The notes beneath the pieces are model-generated. The model was not told where the DNA came from, made no database searches, and was given only the letters and a program-made list of their open reading frames with translations. The translations under genes were made by a program, and so were the position numbers. A stretch of DNA of 64,000 nucleotides, from contig NZ_JGZP01000014.1 of the NCBI RefSeq assembly GCF_000741785.1, forward strand, positions 124,001 to 188,000, read 5' to 3'. Positions 16,013 through 25,649 of this stretch are shown here, piece by piece; position 1 is the first letter of the stretch, and each line of letters begins with the position of its first letter. Source of the DNA: Bifidobacterium stellenboschense (GTDB lineage Bacteria > Actinomycetota > Actinomycetes > Actinomycetales > Bifidobacteriaceae).

Positions 16013-19000
16013 GGTGTTCTCCTTGGTTGTGGTTGATGGGGAAGCGCTGGTGGTGAGGGAGGTACGTTCGTCGATGATGACGCGGGGGATGAGGTCGGCG
16101 GCGGCGATGCCGGCGCTGTCCGTGTCCGTATCAGACACCCCCTCAGTCGGCTTCGCCGACAGCTCCCCCTCGGAGGGGGAGCGGGAAATAACTGCTGACG
16201 GCTGGATGGGGGAGGCCGACGGCTCCTCAGCTCGGGAGGCATCGGTGTCCGTATTGGTGCTGGCTCCGTCTCCGGACACCCCCTCAGTCGGCTTCGCCGA
16301 CAGCTCCCCCTCGGAGGGGGAGCGGGAAATAACTGCCGACGGTTGGATGGGGGAGACCGACGCCTTCGCTCGGGCGGGCGTGGCGCGGTCGGAACTGGCG
16401 GGGTAGGGGTCCTTTAAGGCCGTGTCGCTCAGGGTGATGCGGTTGAGGCGGTTGGCGTTGAGGACTAGGCAGACGGAGCTCAGGGCCATCGCGAGACCGG
16501 CGATCATCGGGCTCAGCAGCCATCCGGTGAACGGGTAGAGCACGCCCGCCGCGATCGGGATGCCGATCACGTTGTAGCCGAACGCCCACCCGAGGTTCTG
16601 CCGGATGTTGCGCATCGTCGCCTGCGAGAGGTTGATCGCGCGGATCACGCCGCGCAGGTCGCCGCTCATCAGCGTCACGTCCGCGGACTGCATCGCCACG
16701 TCCGTGCCGGTGCCGATCGCGAATCCCAGATCCGCCTGCGTGAGCGCGGGCGCATCGTTGATGCCGTCGCCGACCATCGCGATCAGACCCTCATGCGGCT
16801 CATGCTGCAGCCGTTCGATCCAATACGCCTTCCCGTCGGGCCTGACCTGCGCGATCACCGTGTCGATGCCGACCTCGCGCGCGATGCCGGCCGCCACCTC
16901 GGCCTTGTCACCGGACAACATGACCGTGCGGATGCCGGCTGTGCGCAACGCGGCCACCGCCTCCTTCGAACCGGGCTTGACCGTGTCGCGCTCGTAGCTG
17001 GGCCGGCTCCAATCCGCGGAATCCGCGTCGGCCACGCCGCGTGTGATCGTGCCGGTCTTGTCGAACACGACCGTGCCGATTTCGCGCGCCCGCTCCAGCG
17101 CCTTCGCGCTGGTCACGAGCACGCCGTTCGTCGCACCCACGCCGGTCGCCGCCGTGACCGACAGCGGCGTCGCGAGTCCCAGCGCGCACGGGCATGCGAT
17201 GATGAGCACGCTCACCGCCGTGACCAGCGCGTGCGCGAGCTTCGGATCCGGGCCGAGCGCCAGCCAGATCGCGAACGTCCACACGGCGATGATGAACACC
17301 GCCGGCACGAACACGCGGGCGATGCGGTCGGCGAGACGCTGCACCGGCGCCTTCGTCGCCTGGGCGCGCGCCACCATCGCGACGATCTGCGAGAGCACGG
17401 TGTCGCCGCCGGTCTGCGTGACGCGCATGAGCAGATTGCCGCGCAGCACCACGGTCGCACCGGTAAGCATAGACGGGCGGGCGGGAGCGGAACCCTCGGA
17501 AGTCGTGGCATCGCCGTCATCGTCGGCGAATGTGTATGGTTTGGAGGGTGTTGTGTGGGGTTCGGCGTCGAAAGTGTATGGTTCGGCACCCGACGTGCAG
17601 GAATCCGGGCCGGATGTGTAGTCGATTTTTGCGAACGTGCGGGGTGTGGTCGTGAAGACCGGGGTTTTGCGCACCGGACGGGATTCGCCGGTGATCATCG
17701 ACTCGTCCACTTCGGCCTCGCCCGCGACGACCACGCCATCGGCCGGGATGCGTTCTCCCGCCTTGATTACGAGCAGGTCGCCGGGTTCCACCTCGTCGAT
17801 ATCGACGTCATGGAACGCGCTCGGATTGAGCCAGCTTTCGTCCGTCCGCGAAGGGGTCTTCAGGACCGGGGCGTGCAGGTTCGCATCGGAATACTGCACG
17901 TTGCCCTCGGAATCATGCACGTTGGATGCCGAACCATACACATTGCCGTCCGAACCATGCACAATACCTTCGGAATCATGCACGTTCGTCCGGGCCGCGG
18001 GGTCTCCGGCTCCCGAAACCTGCGTGGCGGCCTCTTCGGCCCCCTCAAGCCGGTGCGCGACGCGCGGGCGGAGCTTGATGAGGCTCTGCACCGCCTTGCC
18101 GGTGCCTTCGCGCGCCTTCGTCTCCAGCAGGCGGCCGACGAGCACAAGCGTGATGACCACGCCCACCGATTCGAAATACGGTTCGCGCGAGCCCTCCGGC
18201 AGCAGCCACGGCGCGATGCACACGAGCAGACTGTACAGGTAGGCGGCGCTCGTGCCCAGCGAGACGAGCGAGTTCATGTCCGGCGCGCGATGGCGCAGCG
18301 CGGGGAAACCGACCTGGTGGATCGGCGCGCCGCAGTAGAACATGACCGGCGTGATGAGGATCGCCTGCCACCACGGGTTCGTGAGCCAGTCCGGCAGCAG
18401 CATGTGGTTCGCCATGTGGATCATCATCACCACGAACACCGGGAGCGTCAGCACCGTGCCGATCGCGACCAGACGGGTGAGGTTGCGGATCTCGTTCCGT
18501 CGTTCCTCGGCTTCGCGCGCCTCGTTCGCCGCGTAATCCGTCGCGGAGACGTCCGACGGCGTATCGGCGCTGCCGAGGGACGGTGCGCCCGCCATGCCAT
18601 GATGCGCCGTGCGCCCGGCCACGTCGGCGGCGGGCGCACCCGTGGACCCGGCTCCCGCTCCATCCGTTTCGACGGCACTTGCCGCTTCGCCGGCGCCCGT
18701 CCCGTCGCCCTCGACGCGCAGCAGACCGTGCACCATGTTCATGCCGCAGGCGAACGGGTAGTCGCCGGCCGGCAGCGCGGGCAGTTTCACTTCGGTGGCC
18801 GTGTTGCCGGGCAGCATCGCGTCGAGTCCCAGGTCGCCGAACACCACGTGCGATGTGCATTCGCCGGTCTCCTGCCGGTCGAAGTTCAGGGTGATCGGCA
18901 TGCCGGCGCGCATCGTCACCACGTCGGGGGAGTAGCCGCCCTTCACGGTGATGGTGGCGCGCTGGACGCCTTCGTGCAGCTCGCCGGCCACGCCCTTGCG

Positions 19001-19087
19001 CTCGCCGAAGAAGAACCTCAGGATGAGCCACGTCGCGAGCGCTGCGACGACCAGTGCGGCGACGCACGTGAAGATGTTCAGTTCCAT
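15800..19087 (-). CDS. copA: Copper-type P1B ATPase with cupredoxin and YHS domains; carries repeat insertions and lacks the N domain
   Basis: 1095 residues. Order: one membrane helix (5-27), a cupredoxin-like domain (about 35-125), transport helices, TGES (about 466), CPCALG (about 632), DKTGTITRG (about 677), GDGINDAP (about 772), last helices, a disordered linker, a His/Met-rich HMHHDHMAMHH and a YHS metal domain (DPVCGMTV...CGEHC, 1050-1095). It would export Cu(I). Oddities: only ~47 residues separate DKTGT from SGDK, where relatives have ~150 including the ATP-binding HP motif; two 21-bp arrays are inserted in frame around the actuator loop; two family I elements lie in the C-terminal linker as a 141-bp duplication. 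GAGGAG precedes ATG 19087. It diverges from csoR across a CsoR operator. Family certain; activity doubtful. Confidence 0.85.
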   Translation of the reverse strand: MELNIFTCVAALVVAALATWLILRFFFGERKGVAGELHEGVQRATITVKGGYSPDVVTMRAGMPITLNFDRQETGECTSHVVFGDLGLDAMLPGNTATEVKLPALPAGDYPFACGMNMVHGLLRVEGDGTGAGEAASAVETDGAGAGSTGAPAADVAGRTAHHGMAGAPSLGSADTPSDVSATDYAANEAREAEERRNEIRNLTRLVAIGTVLTLPVFVVMMIHMANHMLLPDWLTNPWWQAILITPVMFYCGAPIHQVGFPALRHRAPDMNSLVSLGTSAAYLYSLLVCIAPWLLPEGSREPYFESVGVVITLVLVGRLLETKAREGTGKAVQSLIKLRPRVAHRLEGAEEAATQVSGAGDPAARTNVHDSEGIVHGSDGNVYGSASNVHDSEGNVQYSDANLHAPVLKTPSRTDESWLNPSAFHDVDIDEVEPGDLLVIKAGERIPADGVVVAGEAEVDESMITGESRPVRKTPVFTTTPRTFAKIDYTSGPDSCTSGAEPYTFDAEPHTTPSKPYTFADDDGDATTSEGSAPARPSMLTGATVVLRGNLLMRVTQTGGDTVLSQIVAMVARAQATKAPVQRLADRIARVFVPAVFIIAVWTFAIWLALGPDPKLAHALVTAVSVLIIACPCALGLATPLSVTAATGVGATNGVLVTSAKALERAREIGTVVFDKTGTITRGVADADSADWSRPSYERDTVKPGSKEAVAALRTAGIRTVMLSGDKAEVAAGIAREVGIDTVIAQVRPDGKAYWIERLQHEPHEGLIAMVGDGINDAPALTQADLGFAIGTGTDVAMQSADVTLMSGDLRGVIRAINLSQATMRNIRQNLGWAFGYNVIGIPIAAGVLYPFTGWLLSPMIAGLAMALSSVCLVLNANRLNRITLSDTALKDPYPASSDRATPARAKASVSPIQPSAVISRSPSEGELSAKPTEGVSGDGASTNTDTDASRAEEPSASPIQPSAVISRSPSEGELSAKPTEGVSDTDTDSAGIAAADLIPRVIIDERTSLTTSASPSTTTKENTMEMNHMHHDHMAMHHAAPTEGETATDPVCGMTVAVNADAITREYEGKTYYFCGEHCANNFAKAPQIFLEH
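16137..16370. repeat. 141-bp duplication with two family I elements, inside the copper ATPase
   Basis: Two copies (from 16137 and from 16278) share about 95 bases with few differences, each starting with a family I element (stem GTCGGC-TTC-GCCGAC, then CTCCCCCTCGGAGGGGGAG). The 141-bp offset is 47 codons, so the frame is kept. Each encodes SPSEGELSAKPTEGVS. Confidence 0.9.
17529..17654 (+). repeat. 21-bp repeat array inside the copper ATPase (2)
   Basis: Six units start at 17529, 17550, 17571, 17592, 17613 and 17634. Cores run GTGTATGGTT, GTGTGGGGTT, GTGTATGGTT, GTGCAGGAAT and so on. In the protein they read as seven-residue steps such as EPYTFDA and KPYTFAD, placed after TGESRPVRKTP. Orientation is opposite to the array at 17868-17993. 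Confidence 0.9.
17868..17993 (-). repeat. 21-bp repeat array inside the copper ATPase (1)
   Basis: Six units at 17868, 17889, 17910, 17931, 17952 and 17973, with cores like GAACCATGCAC on the plus strand. In the protein they are seven-residue repeats (NVHDSEG, IVHGSDG, NVYGSAS), inserted between the fourth-helix region and the actuator domain. Confidence 0.92.
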
Positions 19088-19143
19088 GTCCGCTCCTCGT
19101 TCTCGTCTCAGTCCATCGTATACCGCATCACAGTGTATACCCA

Positions 19144-19160
19144 ATACCCCTATGGGGTAT
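19144..19160. promoter_or_regulatory. CsoR operator between copA and csoR
   Basis: ATACCCCTATGGGGTAT is a perfect palindrome and matches the TACCC-TA-GGGTA class bound by CsoR. It sits in the divergent promoter region, directly before a TATACT -10 for csoR and close to TATAC sequences facing copA. Confidence 0.9.
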
Positions 19161-19301
19161 ATACTGGATGGTGTTTCCGGACGGCGAACGGCACGGACCC
19201 GCTGGCACGGACCCGCTGGCACGGCCCGACGCGGAATGGCGGGACGATGGAACGGCGGGTCGATGGAACGACAGCGGCGCGGTGATGAAAGGAGACTCGC
19301 G

Positions 19302-19583
19302 ATGCACGGCTACGGCGATGACAAGACGAAGGTGCTGGCGCGGTTGAAGCGCATCGAAGGTCAGGTGCGCGCCATCGAGCAGATGGTGGATGACGGCAAG
19401 TACTGTATCGACGTGCTCACGCAGATCTCCGCCGCGAATTCGGCGCTCAAATCCGTGGCGCTGTTGCTGCTCGACGACCATCTCAATCATTGCGTGCGGC
19501 AGGCGTCCGCCGAAGGCGGCGACGTCGCCGACGAGAAGCTCGCCGAGGCGTCCGCCGCCATCGCCCGCCTCGTGCGTTCGTGA
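19302..19583 (+). CDS. csoR: CsoR-family copper-sensing repressor
   Basis: 93 residues, all helical, a normal CsoR length. The LKRIEGQVRAIEQMVDDGKYCIDVLTQISA start carries the first metal Cys. HLNHC supplies the His and second Cys, giving the C-H-C Cu(I) site. Apo-CsoR binds TACCCC-TA-GGGGTA operators and releases when copper binds; such an operator lies 140 bases upstream. AAAGGAGA precedes ATG 19302. The divergent copper ATPase is the evident target. A weaker palindrome at the next gene's start may extend the regulon. Confidence 0.95.
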   Translation: MHGYGDDKTKVLARLKRIEGQVRAIEQMVDDGKYCIDVLTQISAANSALKSVALLLLDDHLNHCVRQASAEGGDVADEKLAEASAAIARLVRS

Positions 19584-19596
19584 CGAGGGCGCGCCG

Positions 19597-19610
19597 TACC
19601 CTATGGGATA
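19597..19610. promoter_or_regulatory. CsoR-like palindrome / -10 at the start of the PRTase-like gene
   Basis: TACCCTATGGGATA is a near-palindrome of the CsoR type overlapping the start codon. Its first six bases TACCCT also fit a -10 box placed seven bases before ATG, as at the other suspected leaderless starts here. No Shine-Dalgarno is present. Confidence 0.4.
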
Positions 19611-20251
19611 TGAGTGATTCAGGATTCCGCGCCACCGGCCCCGCCGACCTGCACAACGAGCCCATCGATTTCGCCGCGCTCGACCCGCGCGAGCAGCTGT
19701 GCGCCCTGCTGCGCGAGCGCGTCGCCGGCAAGCCGTTCTCCGAACTGTACGCGGTGACGCTCGACCATCACGGTGCGGCCGTGATGGGCCACGTCCTGCT
19801 CGACACGTTGGAGGACGCCGGCTATTCCATCGACGATTACGATGCGGTCGGCGCGCTCACCGCCGCCTCCGTGCCGCTCGTCGGTTCGATGATCCAGGCC
19901 GCCGCCTCCCGCGGCGAGAACCTCGACGGATTCGTCATGGACTTCGTGTTCCCGTCGATCAAGGGGCCGTCGATCAAGGGCAAGCGCGTGCTGCTGCTCG
20001 ACGCGTGGCTGTCCGAGAAATCCTACGTGCAGACCAGTTCGCTCGTCACATTGCGCAACGGCAACGAGCTGAGCCTCGACTTCTCGATCGTCGAGCATGA
20101 GGGCGCGAGCGTCGTGGCCGTCGCCTCGCTGGTCGGCGGCGTCGGCAAGGGCGCGGACGAGCACGAGATCACCGTCATCAGCCCGGTCGACGGTGCGCGG
20201 CACGAGGTGCCGTTCATTCAGGTGTTCCACGAGTCGGATCTGGCGGAGTAG
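19610..20251 (+). CDS. Phosphoribosyltransferase-like protein (orotate PRTase family)
   Basis: 213 residues with the type I phosphoribosyltransferase layout. A helical start leads into FSELYAVTLDHHGAAVMGHVLL, a GALTAASVPLVGSMIQAAA core resembling the OPRTase substrate region, and KGKRVLLLDAWLSEKSYVQTS where the PRPP loop (normally VVEDVITTGGS) should be. The acidic pair and the TTGGS are lost, so catalysis is doubtful. It may be regulatory or have another substrate. It follows csoR by 26 bases with no ribosome site, suggesting a leaderless start. Bifidobacterial relatives are, from memory, often annotated pyrE-like. Function uncertain. Confidence 0.65.
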   Translation: MSDSGFRATGPADLHNEPIDFAALDPREQLCALLRERVAGKPFSELYAVTLDHHGAAVMGHVLLDTLEDAGYSIDDYDAVGALTAASVPLVGSMIQAAASRGENLDGFVMDFVFPSIKGPSIKGKRVLLLDAWLSEKSYVQTSSLVTLRNGNELSLDFSIVEHEGASVVAVASLVGGVGKGADEHEITVISPVDGARHEVPFIQVFHESDLAE

Positions 20252-20265
20252 GTCGGCGGCGGAAA

Positions 20266-20312
20266 CCCCCTCAGTCCGGCATAGCCGGACAGCTCCCCCT
20301 AAAGGGGGCGCA
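20266..20312 (+). repeat. Double-hairpin element, family I
   Basis: CCCCCTCAGTCCGGCATAGC, stem GTCCGGC-ATA-GCCGGAC, then AGCTCCCCCTAAAGGGGGCG. Lies between two co-directional genes and may reduce read-through. Confidence 0.85.
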
Positions 20313-20322
20313 GAGTAATCGT

Positions 20323-21270
20323 GTGAAGACGAAAGCAGATATGCATCCTCGTAATCCTATTGATGTCGAAGGCGAGCGGTCCGGGGAGCCGGTGTTCCGC
20401 GAAGTGGGCGTCGGGCCGTGGGCCGAGGCCCATCTCGGCGAGCCACGGCCGGACGATCCGTCGTCGCCGCTGTATGCCGACCGCCTCCGCTACGACCCGA
20501 AGCTGCTCGACCAAGGCGACCGGCGCAACGTGCTCGACCGCTACCGGTACTGGACGGTCGCCGCGATCAAGGCGGACCTGGACGCGCATGGACGCCACGA
20601 TTTCGAGGTCGCCATCGAGAACTGGACGCACGACTTCAACATCGGCTCGATGGTGCGCACCGCCAACGCGTTCCAAGCGCGTCGCGTGCACATCGTCGGG
20701 CCGCACAAGTGGAACCGCAACGGCGCGCTGATGACCGAACTGTACCAGCACATGGAGCACCACGCGTCGATCGCGGCGATGGTGCGCTGCTGGCGCATGC
20801 GCATCGCCGGCGAGATCGCGGCGGAACGTGCGCGCGCCGCGGCGGCCGCGTTCCACGCGCACGAGACCGCCGCACGCGCGACGGCCGCCGTGCGTGACGC
20901 GACGGACATGACGGTCGCGGCGGACGGCGCCGTGGCGCGTCCGGCCGACGTGCGCGCCGCGCAGGCGCCGTTCCTCGCGGAACTCGACGCCGCTGAGGCA
21001 CGCATCCGAGAGCTGGAGGCGGCGCGCGTCGTCGCGATGGACATCGTGCCCGGCGCCGTGCCGATGGAGCGGTACACGTTCCCGAAACGCTGCCTGCTGC
21101 TGTTCGGCGCGGAAGGTCCGGGACTGACCGAGACGGCGCTCGATCTCGCCGACGACGTCGTGTACATCTCGCAGTTCGGTTCGGTGCGTTCGATCAACGC
21201 GGGCGCGGCGGCCGCCGTCGCCATGCACAGCTGGATCGCGCAGCACGCGGTTTGTGCCCCGCGCGCATGA
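20323..21270 (+). CDS. SpoU/TrmH-family RNA 2'-O-methyltransferase with an Ala-rich insertion
   Basis: 315 residues. SPOUT motif 1 is NIGSMVRTANAFQA, motif 2 is CLLLFGAEGPGL, motif 3 is YISQFGSVRSINAGAAAAVAM; the last two form the SAM-binding knot. It would methylate a ribose 2'-OH in tRNA or rRNA. Between motifs 1 and 2, about residues 165-245, lies an unusually long Ala/Arg/Glu-rich helical insertion (AAERARAAAAAF and similar). Start is uncertain: GTG 20323 is the first in frame; ATG 20341 (MHPRNPI) is equally possible; neither has a clear ribosome site. The target nucleotide cannot be inferred. Confidence 0.85.
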   Translation: MKTKADMHPRNPIDVEGERSGEPVFREVGVGPWAEAHLGEPRPDDPSSPLYADRLRYDPKLLDQGDRRNVLDRYRYWTVAAIKADLDAHGRHDFEVAIENWTHDFNIGSMVRTANAFQARRVHIVGPHKWNRNGALMTELYQHMEHHASIAAMVRCWRMRIAGEIAAERARAAAAAFHAHETAARATAAVRDATDMTVAADGAVARPADVRAAQAPFLAELDAAEARIRELEAARVVAMDIVPGAVPMERYTFPKRCLLLFGAEGPGLTETALDLADDVVYISQFGSVRSINAGAAAAVAMHSWIAQHAVCAPRA

Positions 21271-21391
21271 CGGGTAAAGTGCGTGGTGGGGGGAGTGCGG
21301 AAACGCCGAAGACGCTGTTGTTGATTTCGACGATTCCCGCTATTCCCGTCAGGAGATGAACGCAGGGATTCCTGCAGGAAGAACGAGAATC

Positions 21392-23629
21392 ATGATGAAG
21401 CAATCGAAGCGATCATGGCGTATCGGCATCGCGGTGCTTGCCGCCGCGGCGACATTGGGCGTCGGCGCGCCCGCCGCCTGGGCGGCCGACGGCGATGCGG
21501 CCCTCGAACCGGCTCCGGCGACGACGCTCGCCGCCACGCCCGCGCCGGCCGCCGATCAGGCCGACAGCTGGCAGGCCAAGCTCGACGCCGCCAACGACGG
21601 TGACACGGTCACGCTGAGCGGCACCATCGCCGACAGCCTGGTCGTCAAGAAGAAGATCACCATCACCGCCGCGGAAGGCACCGTGTTCACCGGCAGCCTG
21701 CGCATCAACGCCTCCGGCGTGACCGTGAAGGGCGTGACGTTCACGCTCGACCCGGCCACGAACAAGAACGCGCAGAACGTGATCGTCAGCAACAAGGCGA
21801 CCGGCGTGACCATCACCGGCAACACGTTCGTCATCGCCGCGGGCGACCCGGCGACCGGCGCCTCGCAGAACAAGGACTGGCAGCCCAGCTCCGTGTGGCT
21901 TGAGGGCGGCGCGAACGGCACCGTCATCAGCGGCAACACGTTCAAGCTCGGCCAGGTCGTCAACAACTCGGCCGTCGGCGTGAACATCGTCGGCAACGGC
22001 ACGAACCCGATCAGCGGCACCAAGATCGAGAACAACACCGTCACCGCCGGCCCGATTTCCGGCAACGGCGCCTCCGGCTCGATGATGTTCGTCGTCGGCA
22101 ACGGCAACACCGCGGCCGGCTCCTACGGCATCACCGACACCACCGTCACCGGCAACACGGTGAAGAACGCCACCGGTTTGTCCGCTGACAAGTCCAGGGT
22201 CTACGGCGTCGCCGTCACCGCCACGAAGAACACCACCATCAGCAGCAACACGATCGAAGGCTACTTGGCCGTCTCCTACAGCGTGTGGCCGAGCCAGGGC
22301 CCGAACGACGGCGTGACCATCAGCGGCAACACGCTCGACTCCTACGCCGGCGTGTTCCTCGGCGACAAGGTCACCGAGAAGGGCCTGACCGTCAAGGGCA
22401 ACACCTTCGGCGAGAACACCCAGATTCCGGTGGTCGACCAGCACGCGAACGCGGCCGTCACCGATCAGGACGGCGTGGCGTACGGTTCCGTCGCCGCCGC
22501 GCTCGCCGCGGGCGCGACCACGGTCACGCTGCTGCACAACGTCGCCGAGGACGTGACGATCGCCGCCGGCAAGACCGTCACCATCGACCTCAACGGCTAC
22601 ACGCTCACCAACAAGACCGCCGACACGATCGTCAACAACGGCACGCTCACCGTCACCGACTCCAGCGCCAAGAAGACCGGCGTCGTCGACAACGTGACGC
22701 ACGGCAAGGCCGCGGTCAAGAACACGATCGGCGCGACCGCCACGCTGGACGGCGGCACGTTCCGCCGCTCCAAGGAGGCCGGCTCCGACCCGAAGAACAA
22801 CGGCGGTAACTCGTTCTACACGCTGCAGAACATGGGAACGATGACCATCAACGACGGTGTCACCGTCGAATCCAAGCTCGCCGACGGCACCCCGTCCAAG
22901 TTCTCCAGCGTCATCGCCAACGGCTTCTACAACGGCATCAAGGACAACCCGGACGAGAAGACCGCCGAACTCACCATCAACGGCGGCACCATCACCGGCG
23001 GCCTGTACATCAAGAACGACGAATACGGCAAGCTGACCGTCAACGGCGGCACGATCACCGGCACATCGGCGGCCGTGCTCAACTACGGCACCGACGAGAT
23101 CGCCGGCGGCACGCTCACCGCGACGAACGACAAGGCGCGCGTCGTATGGAACATCCGCATCGACAAGTCGGCCACCAGCGCGCCCGGCAAGCTGACCGTC
23201 AGCGGCGGCACCATCACCGCGACCGGCAGCCAAACCGCGATCTACCAGGATCAGAGCCAAGGCACCGGCGCGATCGCCATCACCGGCGGCACCGTGCAGG
23301 GCCCGATCTCCCAATCCGATGCCGATGCGGATGCGGCCGACGCCGGATTCGCCATCAGCGGCGGCACGTTCACCGTCAAGCCGGACGCCGGCTACCTCGC
23401 CGACGGCTACGAGGTGACGGAGAACGCCGACGGCACGTTCGGCGTGAAGAAGACCACCCCGGAGCAGCCGACCAAGCCGGAGAACAAGCCGGAGGCGAAC
23501 AAGCCCGCCTCCAAGCCGGCGAACAAGCTGTCCGCCACCGGCTCCAGCGTCCTGCAGATCGCCGTCGCGGCGATCGCGCTGCTCGCCGTCGCCGGCGGCA
23601 TGACCGCCGTCTCGCGCAAGCGTCGCTGA
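21392..23629 (+). CDS. Secreted, sortase-anchored beta-helix surface protein
   Basis: 745 residues. Signal peptide MMKQSKRSWRIGIAVLAAAA ending near APAAWA. From about residue 55 to 400 the sequence has right-handed parallel beta-helix rungs (repeated VTITGNTF, GTVISGNTF, TTISSNTIEG), as in pectate-lyase-like folds. From 400 to 650 come further rungs of NGGTITGG and SGGTITATG type. A Lys/Pro/Glu linker (KPENKPEANKPASKPANK) leads to LSATG, a hydrophobic helix and RKRR: a sortase signal with Ser for Pro. Likely a wall-attached glycan-binding or glycan-degrading protein; no catalytic residues were identified. ATG 21392 is chosen because the signal peptide starts there; a weak AGGAAG precedes it. 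Confidence 0.88.
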   Translation: MMKQSKRSWRIGIAVLAAAATLGVGAPAAWAADGDAALEPAPATTLAATPAPAADQADSWQAKLDAANDGDTVTLSGTIADSLVVKKKITITAAEGTVFTGSLRINASGVTVKGVTFTLDPATNKNAQNVIVSNKATGVTITGNTFVIAAGDPATGASQNKDWQPSSVWLEGGANGTVISGNTFKLGQVVNNSAVGVNIVGNGTNPISGTKIENNTVTAGPISGNGASGSMMFVVGNGNTAAGSYGITDTTVTGNTVKNATGLSADKSRVYGVAVTATKNTTISSNTIEGYLAVSYSVWPSQGPNDGVTISGNTLDSYAGVFLGDKVTEKGLTVKGNTFGENTQIPVVDQHANAAVTDQDGVAYGSVAAALAAGATTVTLLHNVAEDVTIAAGKTVTIDLNGYTLTNKTADTIVNNGTLTVTDSSAKKTGVVDNVTHGKAAVKNTIGATATLDGGTFRRSKEAGSDPKNNGGNSFYTLQNMGTMTINDGVTVESKLADGTPSKFSSVIANGFYNGIKDNPDEKTAELTINGGTITGGLYIKNDEYGKLTVNGGTITGTSAAVLNYGTDEIAGGTLTATNDKARVVWNIRIDKSATSAPGKLTVSGGTITATGSQTAIYQDQSQGTGAIAITGGTVQGPISQSDADADAADAGFAISGGTFTVKPDAGYLADGYEVTENADGTFGVKKTTPEQPTKPENKPEANKPASKPANKLSATGSSVLQIAVAAIALLAVAGGMTAVSRKRR

Positions 23630-23693
23630 ATGCGACGGCGCACCGGAACGCGAGTGACGTGACGGTGCGCCGGGACGTGACCGGACGATAGGA

Positions 23694-23728
23694 AAGGCCC
23701 GGTGCCGTGATGCACGGTACCGGGCCTT
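23694..23728 (+). terminator. Terminator after the surface protein gene
   Basis: AAGGCCCGGTGCCGTG pairs with CACGGTACCGGGCCTT (one G-T pair) across a four-base loop. Confidence 0.88.
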
Positions 23729-23748
23729 CGCGTGTCATAAATTGCTCG

Positions 23749-23754
23749 TATAGT
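23749..23754 (+). promoter_or_regulatory. -10 box of gatC, suggesting a leaderless transcript
   Basis: TATAGT ends seven bases before ATG 23762, so transcription would start at or next to the start codon. No Shine-Dalgarno is present. Confidence 0.6.
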
Positions 23755-23761
23755 TAGGCGC

Positions 23762-24061
23762 ATGCCTACATTCACACGCGAAGAAATCGTGCATTTGGGC
23801 GATCTGGCCCGAATCGCGCTCACCGATGAGGAGATCACCCGTCTGCAGGGCGAGCTGAACGTCATCGCCGATTCCATCAACAAGGTCCAGGAGGTCGCCT
23901 CCGACGACGTCGAACCGACCGCCAACCCGGTCCCGCTTGAGGCGTACCTGCGCCCGGACGTGCCGGTCACGCCGCTGACGCAGACCGAGGCGCTCGCCGG
24001 CGGCCCGAAGACCGAGGCCGGCATGTTCGTCGCGCCGCGCATCCTGGGAAGCGAGGAGTGA
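23762..24061 (+). CDS. gatC: Aspartyl/glutamyl-tRNA amidotransferase subunit C
   Basis: 99 residues. The N-terminal [18 protein letters not shown] and the C-terminal LRPDVP...[10 protein letters not shown] are GatC hallmarks. GatC wraps around and stabilises GatA in the GatCAB complex. The complex converts Glu-tRNA(Gln) and Asp-tRNA(Asn) to the amidated forms. It heads the gatC-gatA-gatB operon, six bases before gatA. The start has no ribosome site but a -10 box seven bases upstream, so it is probably leaderless. Confidence 0.96.
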   Translation: MPTFTREEIVHLGDLARIALTDEEITRLQGELNVIADSINKVQEVASDDVEPTANPVPLEAYLRPDVPVTPLTQTEALAGGPKTEAGMFVAPRILGSEE

Positions 24062-24067
24062 GCCGAT

Positions 24068-25618
<1,551 letters not shown>

Positions 25619-25649
25619 CCCGCATCGGAAGGAACAGGAAAGCAACATC

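Noticed and set aside
16793..19285. 830-codon plus-strand frame opposite the copper ATPase
   Set aside because: Arg/His/Asp-rich antisense shadow; the minus strand carries unmistakable P-type ATPase motifs.
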